Assembly (NCBI RefSeq): GCF_004348545.1
Contig: NZ_SMKL01000001.1
Coordinates: 62,001-126,000 of the forward strand
DNA length: 64,000 nucleotides
Origin: Jiangella ureilytica
GTDB taxonomy: Bacteria; Actinomycetota; Actinomycetes; Jiangellales; Jiangellaceae
Direction: 5' to 3'
Shown: piece by piece, positions 45,333-55,345 of the stretch
Layout of the letters: the number at the start of each line of letters is the position of its first letter
Position numbering within the stretch: position 1 is the stretch's first letter
Notes under the pieces: generated by a model
Told to the model about the DNA's origin: nothing
What the model saw: the letters and a program-made list of their open reading frames with translations, nothing else
Databases searched by the model: none
Made by a program: the position numbers and the translations under genes

Positions 45333-45726
45333 TGGTCTGGACCTGTCAGCGTGTCGAATGTCCAGCGTCCTTGGCCCGATCGAGACCGAACTGCAGATCC
45401 TCCTGTGATGTCCGCAACCTGACGGACATTCGGCGGCGGGGAGCCGAGTTCGCCGTTGTCATGTGCCGGGACGGCGTGGGGGCGCTGACGTGGGTCGGGC
45501 CCTCGGGCCCACCGGTGAGCTGCTCGCTCGCCGCTCCAGGTTCCGCTGTGGTGCGGCGACCGGTCCCGCCGGGGAGTGGTCACGTTCACCGCCGCCCCCA
45601 TCACGAGGTGTTCTTCAGCGTCACGAGTCCTGCAGGCCTGGTGGAGCAGGGAATCACGTGCTGAACGTGATCATTCCGAGGCCGGCGGACAGCGCGCTCA
45701 GGCCGCGCTCAGGAGGGCGGGGGACA
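45333..45726. other. gene-free stretch before dxr
   Basis: No convincing gene: open frames on both strands lack recognisable sequence and good starts. It contains a 7-bp inverted repeat ATGTCCG/CGGACAT at 45408-45414 and 45423-45429, and AGGAGG at 45711-45716, the ribosome-binding site of dxr. Confidence 0.5.
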
Positions 45727-46941
45727 ATGGGGCCCATGCAGAGCGTCCGCGACGTCGTCATCCTCGGCTCGACCGGGTCGGTGGGCGTCCAGGCCATCGA
45801 CGTCGTCCGGCGCAACCCGGACCGGTTGCGCGTCACCGGGCTGGCCGCCGGCGGCTCCGACCCCGCCGCGCTGGCCGCGCAGGCGCTCGAGCTGGGCGCC
45901 GAGACCGTCGCGGTCGCCAAGGCCGGCGCCGCCGAGGACCTGCTGCTCGCCTTCTACGCCGCGGCCCGCGAGCGCGGGTACGAGACGGGCGACCATCGCG
46001 TCCCCAAGGTGCTGGCCGGCCCCGACGCCGCCGCCGAACTGGCCGCCACCCAGGACGCCGACGTCGTCCTCAACGCGATCACCGGCTCCATCGGCCTCGC
46101 GCCCACGCTCGCCGCGCTCGAGGCCGGCCGCACCCTGGCGCTGGCGAACAAGGAGTCGCTCATCGCCGGCGGCACGCTGGTCAAGCAGAAGGCGAAGCCC
46201 GGCCAGATCGTCCCCGTCGACAGCGAGCACAGCGCCCTCGCCCAGTGCCTGCGCTCCGGCACGAGCACCGAGGTGCGCAAGCTCGTCCTCACCGCCAGCG
46301 GCGGCCCGTTCCGCGGCCGCACGCGCGCCCAGATGACCGATGTCACACCGGAGCAGGCGCTGGCCCACCCCACATGGAGCATGGGCCCGGTCGTCACCAT
46401 CAACTCCGCCAACCTCGTGAACAAGGGCCTCGAGCTCATCGAGGCGCACCTGCTGTTCGACGTCGCGTTCGACGCCATCGAGGTCGTCGTGCACCCGCAG
46501 TCGATCGTCCACTCCATGGTCGAGTTCGTCGACGGGTCCACGATCGCGCAGGCCAGCCCGCCCGACATGCGCATCCCCATCGCGCTGGCGCTGTCCTGGC
46601 CGGACCGCCTGGCCGACGCCGCACCGGCCTGCGACTGGACGACGGCGTCCACCTGGGAGTTCCTGCCGCTCGACGACGAGGCGTTCCCCGCGGTCGAGCT
46701 GGCGCGCGCGGCCGGCACCCGCGGGGGACTGGCGCCCGCCGTCTACAACGCCGCCAATGAGGAGTGCCTGGCCGCGTTCGTCGCGGGGCGCCTGCGGTTT
46801 CCGGGCATCGTGGACACCATCGCCCGTATCCTTGACGAGTACGGTGGTGGTGACGCGCGGAGCGTCGACGACGTGGCGGCCGCTGAGCACTGGGCGCGTG
46901 CCCGGGCCCGCGAGCTCGCCGGATCGGAAGAGGAACGCTGA
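45727..46941 (+). CDS. dxr: 1-deoxy-D-xylulose 5-phosphate reductoisomerase
   Basis: Converts DXP to MEP with NADPH, the committed step of the non-mevalonate isoprenoid pathway. Motifs: [15 protein letters not shown] (NADPH), [23 protein letters not shown] (metal site), SGGPFRG and [16 protein letters not shown]. 404 residues from ATG 45727, supported by AGGAGG ten bases upstream; ATG 45736 three codons later is also possible. rseP overlaps its stop (TGATG) and ispG follows, the standard actinobacterial order. Confidence 0.95.
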   Translation: MGPMQSVRDVVILGSTGSVGVQAIDVVRRNPDRLRVTGLAAGGSDPAALAAQALELGAETVAVAKAGAAEDLLLAFYAAARERGYETGDHRVPKVLAGPDAAAELAATQDADVVLNAITGSIGLAPTLAALEAGRTLALANKESLIAGGTLVKQKAKPGQIVPVDSEHSALAQCLRSGTSTEVRKLVLTASGGPFRGRTRAQMTDVTPEQALAHPTWSMGPVVTINSANLVNKGLELIEAHLLFDVAFDAIEVVVHPQSIVHSMVEFVDGSTIAQASPPDMRIPIALALSWPDRLADAAPACDWTTASTWEFLPLDDEAFPAVELARAAGTRGGLAPAVYNAANEECLAAFVAGRLRFPGIVDTIARILDEYGGGDARSVDDVAAAEHWARARARELAGSEEER

Positions 46942-48263
46942 TGGACCTGCTGGCCGTCGTCGGCATCCTGCTCTTCGCCGTCGGGCTGATCGTCTCGATC
47001 GCTCTGCACGAGATCGGCCACCTCGTGCCGGCCAAGCTGTTCGGCGTCAAGGTCAGCCAGTACATGATCGGCTTCGGCCGGACGGTGTGGTCGCGCAAAC
47101 GAGGCGAGACCGAGTACGGCTTCAAGGCCGTCCCGCTGGGCGGCTACGTCCGCATGATCGGCATGTTCCCGCCCGAGCCCGGCGGCGACGGCACCCAGCT
47201 GCGACAGTCGAGCACCGGGCTGTTCCAGACCATGGCCCGCGACGCCCGCACCGCCTCGCGTGAAGAGATCGGGCCCAACGACGGCGACCGCGTCTTCTAC
47301 CGCAAGGCCTGGTGGAAGAAGCTCATCATCATGCTCGGCGGGCCGGCCATGAACGTCGTCCTGGCCATCGTCCTCGCCGGCGGCGTGCTCATGACGTTCG
47401 GCAACCCCGACAAGCCGGTGTTCGCCCCCGTCGTCAGCGTCGTCAACGAGTGCGTCATCCCGGCGTCGCAGGCCGCCGAGGCCGGCGACGACTGCACCGG
47501 CTTCCCCGACGCGCCCGCGGCGGCGGCCGGCATCCTGCCCGGCGACCGCGTCCTCGAGATCGAGGGCACGGCCGTCAGCAGCTGGGCCGAGGTCTCGGCC
47601 GCCATCCAGGCCGCGGGCGAGGGCCCCATGCCCATGGTCATCGAGCGCGACGGGCAGCGGATGAACCTCACGCCCGAGCTCATCATGGCCGAGCGGCCCG
47701 ATCCCGACGGTCCCGAAGGGGCCACCGTCGACACCAGCTTCCTCGGCATCGCCCCCACGCTCGACCACTTCCAGCAGGAGTCCGTCGGCGGCACGCTCGC
47801 CTGGACCGGCGGCTTCATCAGCAACACCGCCGAAGCCATGTCGCGCATCCCGCAGCGCATGGTCGACGTGTGGGACGCCGCGTTCGGCGGCGGCGAGCGC
47901 AACCCCGAGACTCCGGTCAGCATCGTCGGCGCCGGGCGCATCGGCGGCGAGATCGCGTCGGCCGACGGTCTCACCGCGGCGCAGCGGGTGGCCACGTTCG
48001 TCATGATGCTGGCCTCGTTCAACATGGCCATCGCCATCTTCAACCTCGTGCCGCTGCTGCCGCTCGACGGCGGGCATGCCGCCGGCGCCATCTGGGAGGC
48101 CATCAAGCGGGCCTTCGCCAAGGTGTTCCGCCGGCCCGAGCCGCAGCCGGTCGACGTCGCCAAGGCGCTGCCGCTGGCCTACGGCGTCGCCGTCGTCCTC
48201 ATCGGCATGAGCGCGCTGCTGATCTACGCCGACCTCGTCAACCCCGTCCGGCTACTGGGCTAG
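46941..48263 (+). CDS. rseP: site-2 intramembrane metalloprotease RseP
   Basis: 440 residues. Cuts membrane-bound anti-sigma factors and other substrates within the bilayer. Zinc motif HEIGH in the first helix, a second helix after [16 protein letters not shown], a PDZ domain (about 175-245) with [13 protein letters not shown], and the third zinc ligand in [12 protein letters not shown]. Insertion between GGYVRM and the second helix is normal for actinobacteria. Position between dxr and ispG is conserved. Confidence 0.94.
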   Translation: MDLLAVVGILLFAVGLIVSIALHEIGHLVPAKLFGVKVSQYMIGFGRTVWSRKRGETEYGFKAVPLGGYVRMIGMFPPEPGGDGTQLRQSSTGLFQTMARDARTASREEIGPNDGDRVFYRKAWWKKLIIMLGGPAMNVVLAIVLAGGVLMTFGNPDKPVFAPVVSVVNECVIPASQAAEAGDDCTGFPDAPAAAAGILPGDRVLEIEGTAVSSWAEVSAAIQAAGEGPMPMVIERDGQRMNLTPELIMAERPDPDGPEGATVDTSFLGIAPTLDHFQQESVGGTLAWTGGFISNTAEAMSRIPQRMVDVWDAAFGGGERNPETPVSIVGAGRIGGEIASADGLTAAQRVATFVMMLASFNMAIAIFNLVPLLPLDGGHAAGAIWEAIKRAFAKVFRRPEPQPVDVAKALPLAYGVAVVLIGMSALLIYADLVNPVRLLG

Positions 48264-48288
48264 AGCGCAAGGAGAGAGTGGAATTCGC

Positions 48289-49440
48289 ATGAACGTCGCC
48301 CTGGGGATGCCGCAGCTGCCGCCGCCCGTGCTCGCGCCGCGCCGGCCGTCGCGCAAGATCCATGTCGGCAAGGTCGAGGTGGGCGGCGACGCCCCCGTCA
48401 GCGTGCAGTCCATGACCACCACGCCGACCACCGACATCAACGCGACGCTGCAGCAGATCGCCGAGCTGACGGCGGCCGGCTGCGACATCGTCCGGGTGGC
48501 GGTGCCCAGCGCCGACGACGCCGACGCGCTGCCCGCCATCGCGAAGAAGTCGCAGATCCCCGTCATCGCCGACATCCACTTCCAGCCCAAGTACGTGTTC
48601 GCGGCCATCGACGCCGGCTGTGCCGCCGTCCGCGTCAACCCCGGCAACATCAAGAAGTTCGACGACAAGGTCGGCGAGATCGCCAAGGCCGCCAAGGACG
48701 CCGGCATCTCGCTGCGCATCGGCGTCAACGCCGGCTCGCTCGACCCGCGGCTGCTCGCGAAGTACGGCAAGGCCACTCCCGAGGCGCTGGTCGAGTCGGC
48801 CGTCTGGGAGGCGTCGCTGTTCGAGGAGCACGACTTCCACGACTTCAAGATCTCGGTCAAGCACAACGACCCGGTCGTCATGGTCCGCGCCTACGAGCTG
48901 CTGGCCGAGCGCGGCGACTGGCCGCTGCACCTCGGCGTCACCGAGGCCGGCCCGGCGTTCCAGGGGACCATCAAGTCGGCGACGGCGTTCGGCGCGCTGC
49001 TGAGCAAGGGCATCGGCGACACCATCCGTGTCTCGCTGTCCGCGCCCCCGGTCGAAGAGGTCAAGGTCGGCAACCAGATCCTGCAGTCGCTGAACCTGCG
49101 CCCGCGCAAGCTCGAGATCGTGTCCTGCCCGTCCTGCGGCCGCGCCCAGGTCGACGTCTACACCCTGGCCGACCGCGTCACCGCGGGCCTGGAGGGCATG
49201 GAGGTCCCGCTGCGGGTCGCCGTCATGGGCTGCGTGGTGAACGGCCCGGGCGAGGCGCGCGAGGCCGATCTCGGCGTAGCATCCGGCAACGGCAAGGGCC
49301 AGATCTTCGTCCGGGGCGAAGTGATCAAGACGGTGCCCGAGTCCGAGATCGTCGAGACGCTGATCGAAGAGGCCATGCGGATCGCCGAGACCATGGAGGA
49401 CGCCGGCGGCGACGGCGGCCCCGTGGTGACCGTCGCCTGA
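48289..49440 (+). CDS. ispG: 4-hydroxy-3-methylbut-2-en-1-yl diphosphate synthase
   Basis: Penultimate enzyme of the MEP pathway, reducing the cyclic diphosphate MEcPP to HMBPP with a 4Fe-4S cluster. 383 residues. The TIM-barrel part has [12 protein letters not shown] and [10 protein letters not shown]; cluster ligands are in SCPSCGR and [10 protein letters not shown], ending with the typical acidic tail. ATG preceded by AAGGAGAGAG. Completes the dxr-rseP-ispG cluster. Confidence 0.96.
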   Translation: MNVALGMPQLPPPVLAPRRPSRKIHVGKVEVGGDAPVSVQSMTTTPTTDINATLQQIAELTAAGCDIVRVAVPSADDADALPAIAKKSQIPVIADIHFQPKYVFAAIDAGCAAVRVNPGNIKKFDDKVGEIAKAAKDAGISLRIGVNAGSLDPRLLAKYGKATPEALVESAVWEASLFEEHDFHDFKISVKHNDPVVMVRAYELLAERGDWPLHLGVTEAGPAFQGTIKSATAFGALLSKGIGDTIRVSLSAPPVEEVKVGNQILQSLNLRPRKLEIVSCPSCGRAQVDVYTLADRVTAGLEGMEVPLRVAVMGCVVNGPGEAREADLGVASGNGKGQIFVRGEVIKTVPESEIVETLIEEAMRIAETMEDAGGDGGPVVTVA

Positions 49441-49497
49441 CGGCGGCACCGCGGCACGGCGGCGGTCGCACGGGGAGCTCGGGGGAGAGGGGGCGAC

Positions 49498-50343
49498 GTG
49501 CTCAGTACGTCGACGGCGGTGCGCCCGCTGAGCCAGGCCGACCTGGACGACGCCACCGCGCTGCTCGACCGCGACCCCTGCCTCGACGTGTTCGTCGGCT
49601 CGCGCGTGCACGCGTCCGGGCTGGCGCCCACCCGGCTGGCCGGCGAGCTGTGGGGCTACTACGAGGACTACCGGCTGCGCTCGCTGTGCTACTCCGGCGC
49701 CAACCTCGTGCCGGTGGCCGCGTCGGCCCGGGCCGCCCGCACGTTCGCCGACCTCGCCGTCCGCCGCGGCCGCCGGTGCTCGTCCATCGTCGGGCCGGCC
49801 GACGCCGTCCTCTCCATGTGGGACCTGCTGCGCCCCGAATGGGGCCCGGCCCGCGAGGTCCGCGCGTGCCAGCCGGTCATGGCGCTACGCTCGCGGCCCG
49901 CCGTCGAGCCCGACCCGCTGGTGCGCCGGGTGCGGCCCGACGAGATCGACATTCTGCTGCCGGCCGCCGTCGCGATGTTCACCGAAGAGGTCGGCGTCTC
50001 GCCCACGGGTACCGACGGCGGCGCCTACTACCGGGCCCGGCTCACCGAACTGGTCCGGGCCGGCCGCGCGTTCGCCCGGTTCGAGGACGGCGAGATCGTG
50101 TTCAAGGCCGAGATCGGCGCCGTCACGCCGCACGCCTGCCAGGTGCAGGGGGTGTGGGTGCGGCCCGACCGGCGCGGCGAGCGGCTCTCCGTCGGCGGCA
50201 TGGCGGCGGTGGCCGAGCACGCGCTGCGCGAGATCGCGCCCGCCGTCACGCTCTACGTCAACGACTTCAACGTGGCCGCCCGCGGCGCGTACCGCCGGGT
50301 CGGCTTCGCCGAGGTCGGCCGCTTCGCGACCATCATGTTCTGA
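49498..50343 (+). CDS. GNAT family acetyltransferase with DUF4081 N-terminus
   Basis: 281 residues. The N-terminal half (DLDDATALLDRDPCLDVFVGSRV, then WGYYEDYRLRSLCYSGANLVPV) is the DUF4081 domain; the C-terminal half is a GNAT fold with the acetyl-CoA loop VWVRPDRRGERLSVGGMAAV and NDFNVAARGAYRRVGF. This gene follows ispG in many actinobacteria; the acceptor is unknown. GTG start with GGGGGAGAGGGGG before it. Confidence 0.87.
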   Translation: MLSTSTAVRPLSQADLDDATALLDRDPCLDVFVGSRVHASGLAPTRLAGELWGYYEDYRLRSLCYSGANLVPVAASARAARTFADLAVRRGRRCSSIVGPADAVLSMWDLLRPEWGPAREVRACQPVMALRSRPAVEPDPLVRRVRPDEIDILLPAAVAMFTEEVGVSPTGTDGGAYYRARLTELVRAGRAFARFEDGEIVFKAEIGAVTPHACQVQGVWVRPDRRGERLSVGGMAAVAEHALREIAPAVTLYVNDFNVAARGAYRRVGFAEVGRFATIMF

Positions 50344-50386
50344 AGACGGCCGTGCGCATCACCTTCGTCAGGCACACTGGTCGGCG

Positions 50387-51604
50387 ATGAACCGCCGACT
50401 CGCCCGTCGCACCGCTGCCGCCGCCGTCTCCGTCCTGCTCGTCGCGGGGTGTGGTGGGGCCGACGGCGACGGCCCCGGCGCCGCTCGTTCGTCCCCGCCG
50501 GACCCGACGATGTCGCCGTCGCCGAGCCCCACCCCTGCGCCGGCCCCCGATCCGCGCGCGTTCACGCTGGTCGCGACCGGCGACGTGCTGTTGCACGAGC
50601 GGCTGTGGAACCAGGCCCGCACCGACGCCGGGCCGGGCGAGGAGATGGACTTCGCGCCGCAGCTGGCGAACATCGCACCGATCGTCCAGGGTGCGAGCCT
50701 GGCCGTCTGCCACCTCGAGGTGCCGCTGGCGCCGGCCGGCGGGCCCTACGAGGGCTACCCGACGTTCTCCGGGCCGCCGCAGGTCGCGACCGCGCTGGCC
50801 GAGACCGGCTACGACGCCTGCACCACCGCGTCGAACCACACCTTCGACCAGGGCGCCGCCGGGGTCGATCGCACGCTCGACGCCCTCGACGCCGCCGGGC
50901 TCGCGCACGCCGGCTCGGCCCGCACGCCCGAGGAGTCGCAGGCCATCACGCACGTCACCGTGCCCGTGACGGGCGGCGACCCCGTCGACGTCGCGCTGTT
51001 GTCGTACACGTTCGGCTTCAACGGCATCCCGGCGCCCGGCGGCGAGACCTGGCGCGGCCACGAGATCGAGCCCGCCCGCATCCTCGCCGACGCCGCCACC
51101 GCCCGGTCCGAGGGCGCCGACGTCGTCGTCGCGGCCCTGCACTGGGGCGACGAGTACGTCCACGAGCCCAACGCGCTGCAGAGCGAGCTCGCGCCCGAGC
51201 TCATCGCGTCGCCCGACATCGACCTGCTGCTCGGCCACCACGCGCACGTCGTCCAGCCGATGGAGAACATCGGCGGCGAGTGGGTCGTCTACGGCATGGG
51301 CAACCTCATGGCCAACCACGCCGAGCCCGAAGGCCCGAAGGCCGAGGGGCTGCTCACCCGGTTCACGTTCACCGAGTCCGCCGGCGGCACGGGGGCGTTC
51401 ACCGTCACCGGCGCCGAGTTCCTGCCGCTGTACCAGACCTACCAGCCGCCGGTCGAGGTGCTCGACGTGCCCGCCGCGCTCGCCAGTGGCGACACCGGAA
51501 CCGCCTCGGCGGCCCGGCTGCGGCAGGCCCGCGACCGCACCACCGAGATCGTGCTGAGCCGCGGCGGCGCGGCCGCCGGGGCGACGCTGCTGGGATCCCC
51601 GTGA
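50387..51604 (+). CDS. CapA-like lipoprotein (poly-gamma-glutamate synthesis/phosphoesterase fold)
   Basis: 405 residues. Lipobox LLVAGC puts the lipid-bearing Cys near residue 22, followed by a Pro/Ser linker to about 55. The CapA domain has VATGDVLLH, CHLEVPLAP, ASNHTFDQG, ALHWGDEY and LLGHHAHVVQPME, the metallophosphatase-like pattern of the family. CapA homologues outside capsule loci are common and their role is unclear. A CACACT eight bases before the ATG may be a -10 of a near-leaderless transcript. Confidence 0.88.
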   Translation: MNRRLARRTAAAAVSVLLVAGCGGADGDGPGAARSSPPDPTMSPSPSPTPAPAPDPRAFTLVATGDVLLHERLWNQARTDAGPGEEMDFAPQLANIAPIVQGASLAVCHLEVPLAPAGGPYEGYPTFSGPPQVATALAETGYDACTTASNHTFDQGAAGVDRTLDALDAAGLAHAGSARTPEESQAITHVTVPVTGGDPVDVALLSYTFGFNGIPAPGGETWRGHEIEPARILADAATARSEGADVVVAALHWGDEYVHEPNALQSELAPELIASPDIDLLLGHHAHVVQPMENIGGEWVVYGMGNLMANHAEPEGPKAEGLLTRFTFTESAGGTGAFTVTGAEFLPLYQTYQPPVEVLDVPAALASGDTGTASAARLRQARDRTTEIVLSRGGAAAGATLLGSP

Positions 51605-51673
51605 CCACCCGCTGAGCGGGCGGTTATCCTCGTCCTTCGTTCCCATCGTCTCGCGAGCCAGTTGGAGCTCTCC

Positions 51674-53434
51674 GTGATCCTGCGCATGTCGACGTTGTTC
51701 CTGCGAACCCTGCGCGAGGATCCGGTCGACGCCGAGGTGCCGAGCCACAAGCTGCTCGTTCGCGCCGGGTACGTCCGCCGAGCGGCGCCCGGCATCTACT
51801 CCTGGCTGCCGCTGGGTTACACGGTGCTGCGCAACATCGAGAACATCGTGCGCGAAGAGATGAACGCCATCGGCGCGCAGGAGGTGCATTTCCCGGCCCT
51901 GCTGCCGCGCGAGCCCTATGAGGCCAGTAACCGGTGGGAGGAGTACGGCGACACCATCTTCCGGCTCAAGGACCGCAAGGGCGGCGACTACCTGCTCGGC
52001 CCCACGCACGAAGAGATGTTCACGCTGCTGGTGAAGGACCTGTACTCGTCGTACAAGGACCTCCCGCTGTCGCTGTACCAGATCCAGACGAAGTACCGCG
52101 ACGAGGCCCGGCCGCGCGCGGGCATCCTGCGCGGCCGCGAGTTCGTCATGAAGGACTCCTACTCCTTCGACGTCTCCGACGAGGCGTTCATGCACTCCTA
52201 CCTGGCCCATCGCGGGGCCTACATCAAGATCTTCGACCGGCTCGGCCTCGACTACGTCATCGTCAAGGCGACGTCTGGCGCCATGGGCGGCTCGGCCAGC
52301 GAGGAGTTCCTGGTCACGGCCGAGAACGGCGAGGACACCTACGTCCGCTCGCCCGGTGGCTACGCCGCCAACGTCGAGGCCGTCACCACGCCCGTCCCGC
52401 CGCCGCTGTCCTACGAGGACACGCCCGCCGCGCACGCCGAGGACACCCCCGACACACCGACCATCCAGACCCTGGTCGACCACCTCAACGAGCGGTTCCC
52501 GCGCGGCGACCGGCCCTGGCAGGCGTCGGACACCCTCAAGAACGTGCTGGTCGTCCTGCACCACCCCGACGGCTCGCGGGAGCCCTTGGCCATCGGCGTG
52601 CCCGGCGACCGCGAGGTCGACGAGAAGCGGCTGCAGGCCCAGGTCGAGCCGGCCGCCGTCGAGCCGTTCACCGAGGACGACTTCGCCGCGCACCCCGCTC
52701 TGGCCCGCGGCTACATCGGCCCGGGCGTCCTGGGCGAGAAGAACGCGTCCGGCATCCGCTACCTCGTCGACCCCCGCGTCGTCGAGGGCACCCGCTGGGT
52801 CACGGGCGCCGACACCCCCGGCAAGCACGTCATCGACCTCGTGGCCGGGCGCGACTTCACGCCCGACGGCACCATCGAGGCCGCCGAGGTGCGCGCCGGC
52901 GACCCCGCGCCCGACGGCTCCGGGCCGCTCGAGACCGCGCGCGGCATCGAGATGGGGCACATCTTCCAGCTCGGCCGGAAGTACTCCGACGCGCTGGGCC
53001 TGCAGGTGCTCGACGAGAACGGCAAGCTGGTCACCGTCACCATGGGCTCCTACGGCGTCGGCGTCTCGCGCGCCGTCGCGGCCATCGTCGAGAACTCCCA
53101 CGACGAGCTGGGCATCATCTGGCCGCGCGAGGTCGCACCGGCCGACGTGCACCTCGTCGCGACCGGCAAGGACGACGCGGTGTTCGAGGCGGCGGCCGGG
53201 ATCGCCGCGGAGCTCGACGCGGCCGGGGTCCGGGTCATGTTCGACGACCGCCGCGGCGTCAGCCCGGGCGTGAAGTTCAAGGACTCCGAGCTCATCGGCG
53301 TGCCGACCATCGTCGTGGTGGGGCGCGGGCTGGCCGACGGCGTCGTCGAGATCAAGGACCGCGCCACCGGCGAGCGCGAGGAGGTCGCCGTCGGCGCCGT
53401 CGTCGACCGGCTGCGCGCGATCGTCGCAGAATAG
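51674..53434 (+). CDS. proS: prolyl-tRNA synthetase (bacterial type)
   Basis: 586-residue class II synthetase. Motif 1 near [19 protein letters not shown], motif 2 with [21 protein letters not shown], a bacterial-type editing insertion (about 215-395), motif 3 with [14 protein letters not shown], and the anticodon domain at the end. GTG 51674 has GGAG at 51664-51667; the TTG at 51662 would overlap this site and ATG 51686 would cut the conserved [12 protein letters not shown] start. Confidence 0.95.
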   Translation: MILRMSTLFLRTLREDPVDAEVPSHKLLVRAGYVRRAAPGIYSWLPLGYTVLRNIENIVREEMNAIGAQEVHFPALLPREPYEASNRWEEYGDTIFRLKDRKGGDYLLGPTHEEMFTLLVKDLYSSYKDLPLSLYQIQTKYRDEARPRAGILRGREFVMKDSYSFDVSDEAFMHSYLAHRGAYIKIFDRLGLDYVIVKATSGAMGGSASEEFLVTAENGEDTYVRSPGGYAANVEAVTTPVPPPLSYEDTPAAHAEDTPDTPTIQTLVDHLNERFPRGDRPWQASDTLKNVLVVLHHPDGSREPLAIGVPGDREVDEKRLQAQVEPAAVEPFTEDDFAAHPALARGYIGPGVLGEKNASGIRYLVDPRVVEGTRWVTGADTPGKHVIDLVAGRDFTPDGTIEAAEVRAGDPAPDGSGPLETARGIEMGHIFQLGRKYSDALGLQVLDENGKLVTVTMGSYGVGVSRAVAAIVENSHDELGIIWPREVAPADVHLVATGKDDAVFEAAAGIAAELDAAGVRVMFDDRRGVSPGVKFKDSELIGVPTIVVVGRGLADGVVEIKDRATGEREEVAVGAVVDRLRAIVAE

Positions 53435-53438
53435 GGGC

Positions 53439-54254
53439 ATGACGGGACCGCTCCTGGGCGAGTACCCGGCCGGCGCCGCACACCCGGCGCTGGCCGGCGA
53501 CGTGGTCGGCTACTGCGGCTACGTCGAGCACTCGGCGGTCCCGGTCCGGCGGCGCGAGCTGCCCGGTCCACGGGTGCCGGTCATCGTCAGCTTCGGCGAC
53601 ACGCTGTCGGTGCGATCGCCCGGTTTCAGCGGCGAGCTGACCGCGTTCGTCGCCGGGTTCCACGACACCTTCGCCGTCACGGAGTTCGTCGGGGCCCAGC
53701 GCGGCCTGCAGATCGACCTCACGCCGCTGGGCGCGCACCGGCTGCTCGGCCTGGCCGGCCGCGACCTGCGCGACGGCGCCCTGCGGCTGGGCGATGTGCT
53801 CGGGCGGTCCGGCGACGAGCTCGTCGAGCGGCTGGCGGCGGCGCCGGACTGGCCGTCGCGGTTCGCGCTGGCCGATTCGTTCCTGCTGCGCCGGCGCGAG
53901 GCCGCTCCGGTGGCCGACCCCGAGGTGGGGTGGGCATGGGACCGGCTCGTGCGCTCCGGCGGGCGCGTGCGCATCGCCGCCCTGGCCGGCGAGGTCGGCT
54001 GGAGCCGGCGCCACCTGGCCGGCCGGTTCCGGCACCAGACCGGGCTCGGCCCGAAGGAGGCGGCTCGGGTGCTGCGGTTCGCGCGCGCCGTGCGGCGCCT
54101 CGGCGGGGCGCCGCCGGGGGCGCTGAGCGACCTCGCCGCCGACACCGGCTACGCCGACCACAGCCATCTGGTCCGCGAGTTCCACGCCCTGGCCGGCTGC
54201 ACCCCGTCGCAGCTGGCCGCGGAGCTGAGCGGTGCGTCCGTCGTTCCCGTATGA
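53439..54254 (+). CDS. AraC family transcriptional regulator
   Basis: 271 residues. N-terminal effector-binding region with YCGYVEHSAVPVRRRELPGP and VIVSFGDTL (DUF6597-like), and a C-terminal AraC double helix-turn-helix: RIAALAGEVGWSRRHLAGRFRHQTGLGPKEAARVLRF and DLAADTGYADHSHLVREFHALAGCTPSQL. Starts four bases after proS with weak spacing; may be read through from it. Target unknown, possibly the EamA transporter downstream. Confidence 0.88.
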   Translation: MTGPLLGEYPAGAAHPALAGDVVGYCGYVEHSAVPVRRRELPGPRVPVIVSFGDTLSVRSPGFSGELTAFVAGFHDTFAVTEFVGAQRGLQIDLTPLGAHRLLGLAGRDLRDGALRLGDVLGRSGDELVERLAAAPDWPSRFALADSFLLRRREAAPVADPEVGWAWDRLVRSGGRVRIAALAGEVGWSRRHLAGRFRHQTGLGPKEAARVLRFARAVRRLGGAPPGALSDLAADTGYADHSHLVREFHALAGCTPSQLAAELSGASVVPV

Positions 54255-54261
54255 TCCCCTC

Positions 54262-54308
54262 ATGCATCGGTTGTTCCCGATCACCCCGCCCCCCGCTTCC
54301 TAGCGGGG
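54262..54308 (+). promoter_or_regulatory. leader ORF and hairpin before the EamA transporter
   Basis: A 13-codon ORF (MHRLFPITPPPAS, stop at 54301-54303) overlaps a perfect hairpin CCCCGCT-TCCT-AGCGGGG (54291-54308); a second stem GGCGCG/CGCGCC follows at 54307-54326. Another short frame from ATG 54251 reads MIPSCIGCSR. The layout resembles a translational attenuator but could simply be a terminator after the AraC gene. Confidence 0.35.
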
Positions 54309-54424
54309 CGCGTCTCTCAGCGCGCCGGCTGCCCCTCTGACGGGTGGCCGGCTTCTTCGCGCATTCCTGTTGTCGTGTCCCGCTCCCGCGCGCCTCTTTC
54401 TCTTCTCGTCGCAGGAGCTGATCC

Positions 54425-55336
54425 GTGGAACACACTCGTACGCTCACACCTTCGTCGTCGCGCACCGACCTGCTCTCGGTCGTGGGCGCCGGCGTGCTCT
54501 GGGGGACCGGAGGCCTGACCGGCGTCCTCCTCATCGACCGCACCGGCCTCGGCGTGCTCGCCGTCGCCGCCTATCGGCTGCTCGTCGGCGGCGGGCTGGT
54601 CGCCCTGTGGCTGCTGGCCACCGGCCGGCTCACCACGCTGCGGCTGGGCGGGCGCGGCGTCCGGCGGCTGGTGCTGCTCGGCGCCCTGGCCGCGCTGTAC
54701 CAGAGCTGCTACTTCGCCGCCGTCTCGCTGACCTCGGTCAGCCTGGCGACCCTCGTCACCCTCGGCGCGTCGCCCGTGCTCGTCGTCGCCGCCGAGGCGG
54801 TCCTCGGGCGGCGGCGGCCGTCGGGGCGGATCCTGGTGGCGATCGCGACGGCGATCGCCGGCCTGGGGTTGCTGGTCGGCACGCCGGCGGCCGGCGACCC
54901 GGGGGCGGTGCTGGCCGGGACGGCGTGCGCGCTCGGCTCGGCGGCCGGGTTCGCCGCCATCACCATGCTGGGCGCCCGTCCCGTCGACGACCTCGGGCCG
55001 CTGCCGACGGCGGGCCTGTCGTTCTGCGCCGGCGGCCTGGTGCTGCTGCCGGTCGCGGCGCTCACCGGCGGTGTCACCGTCGAGCTGGACGGGCCGACGG
55101 TGGCGCTGCTGCTCTACCTGGGGCTGGCGCCGACGGCGCTGGCCTACGGCCTGTACTTCACCGGCCTGCGCACGGTCGCGACCGGCTCGGCGGCGCTGAT
55201 CTCGCTGCTGGAGCCGATCACGGCCGCCGTCCTGGGCGCCGTCGTGCTGGACGAGCGGCTCGGCGCGGCCGGGCTGGCCGGTGCGGTGCTCATCGGCGCG
55301 GCCGTGCTGATGACGACGACGGGTCGACGCCGCTAG
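54425..55336 (+). CDS. EamA/DMT family transporter
   Basis: 303 residues with ten predicted helices in two EamA repeats (about 14-140 and 155-300), e.g. SVVGAGVLWGTGGLTGVLL and LLYLGLAPTALAYGLYFTGL followed by LISLLEPITAAVLGAVVLDE, the family's most conserved block. Drug/metabolite exporter of unknown substrate, often amino acids. GTG start with CAGGAG upstream. Long structured leader in front. Confidence 0.9.
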   Translation: MEHTRTLTPSSSRTDLLSVVGAGVLWGTGGLTGVLLIDRTGLGVLAVAAYRLLVGGGLVALWLLATGRLTTLRLGGRGVRRLVLLGALAALYQSCYFAAVSLTSVSLATLVTLGASPVLVVAAEAVLGRRRPSGRILVAIATAIAGLGLLVGTPAAGDPGAVLAGTACALGSAAGFAAITMLGARPVDDLGPLPTAGLSFCAGGLVLLPVAALTGGVTVELDGPTVALLLYLGLAPTALAYGLYFTGLRTVATGSAALISLLEPITAAVLGAVVLDERLGAAGLAGAVLIGAAVLMTTTGRRR

Positions 55337-55345
55337 CGTGGGGTC

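Noticed and set aside
45329-45604. 91-codon minus-strand ORF in the gap before dxr
   Set aside because: No recognisable sequence, no ribosome-binding site, Arg/His/Pro-rich composition typical of non-coding high-GC DNA.
50333-53440. 1035-codon open frame antisense to capA and proS
   Set aside because: Lies wholly opposite two well-identified genes; repetitive Gly/Asp/Val/Arg sequence typical of antisense frames at this base composition.
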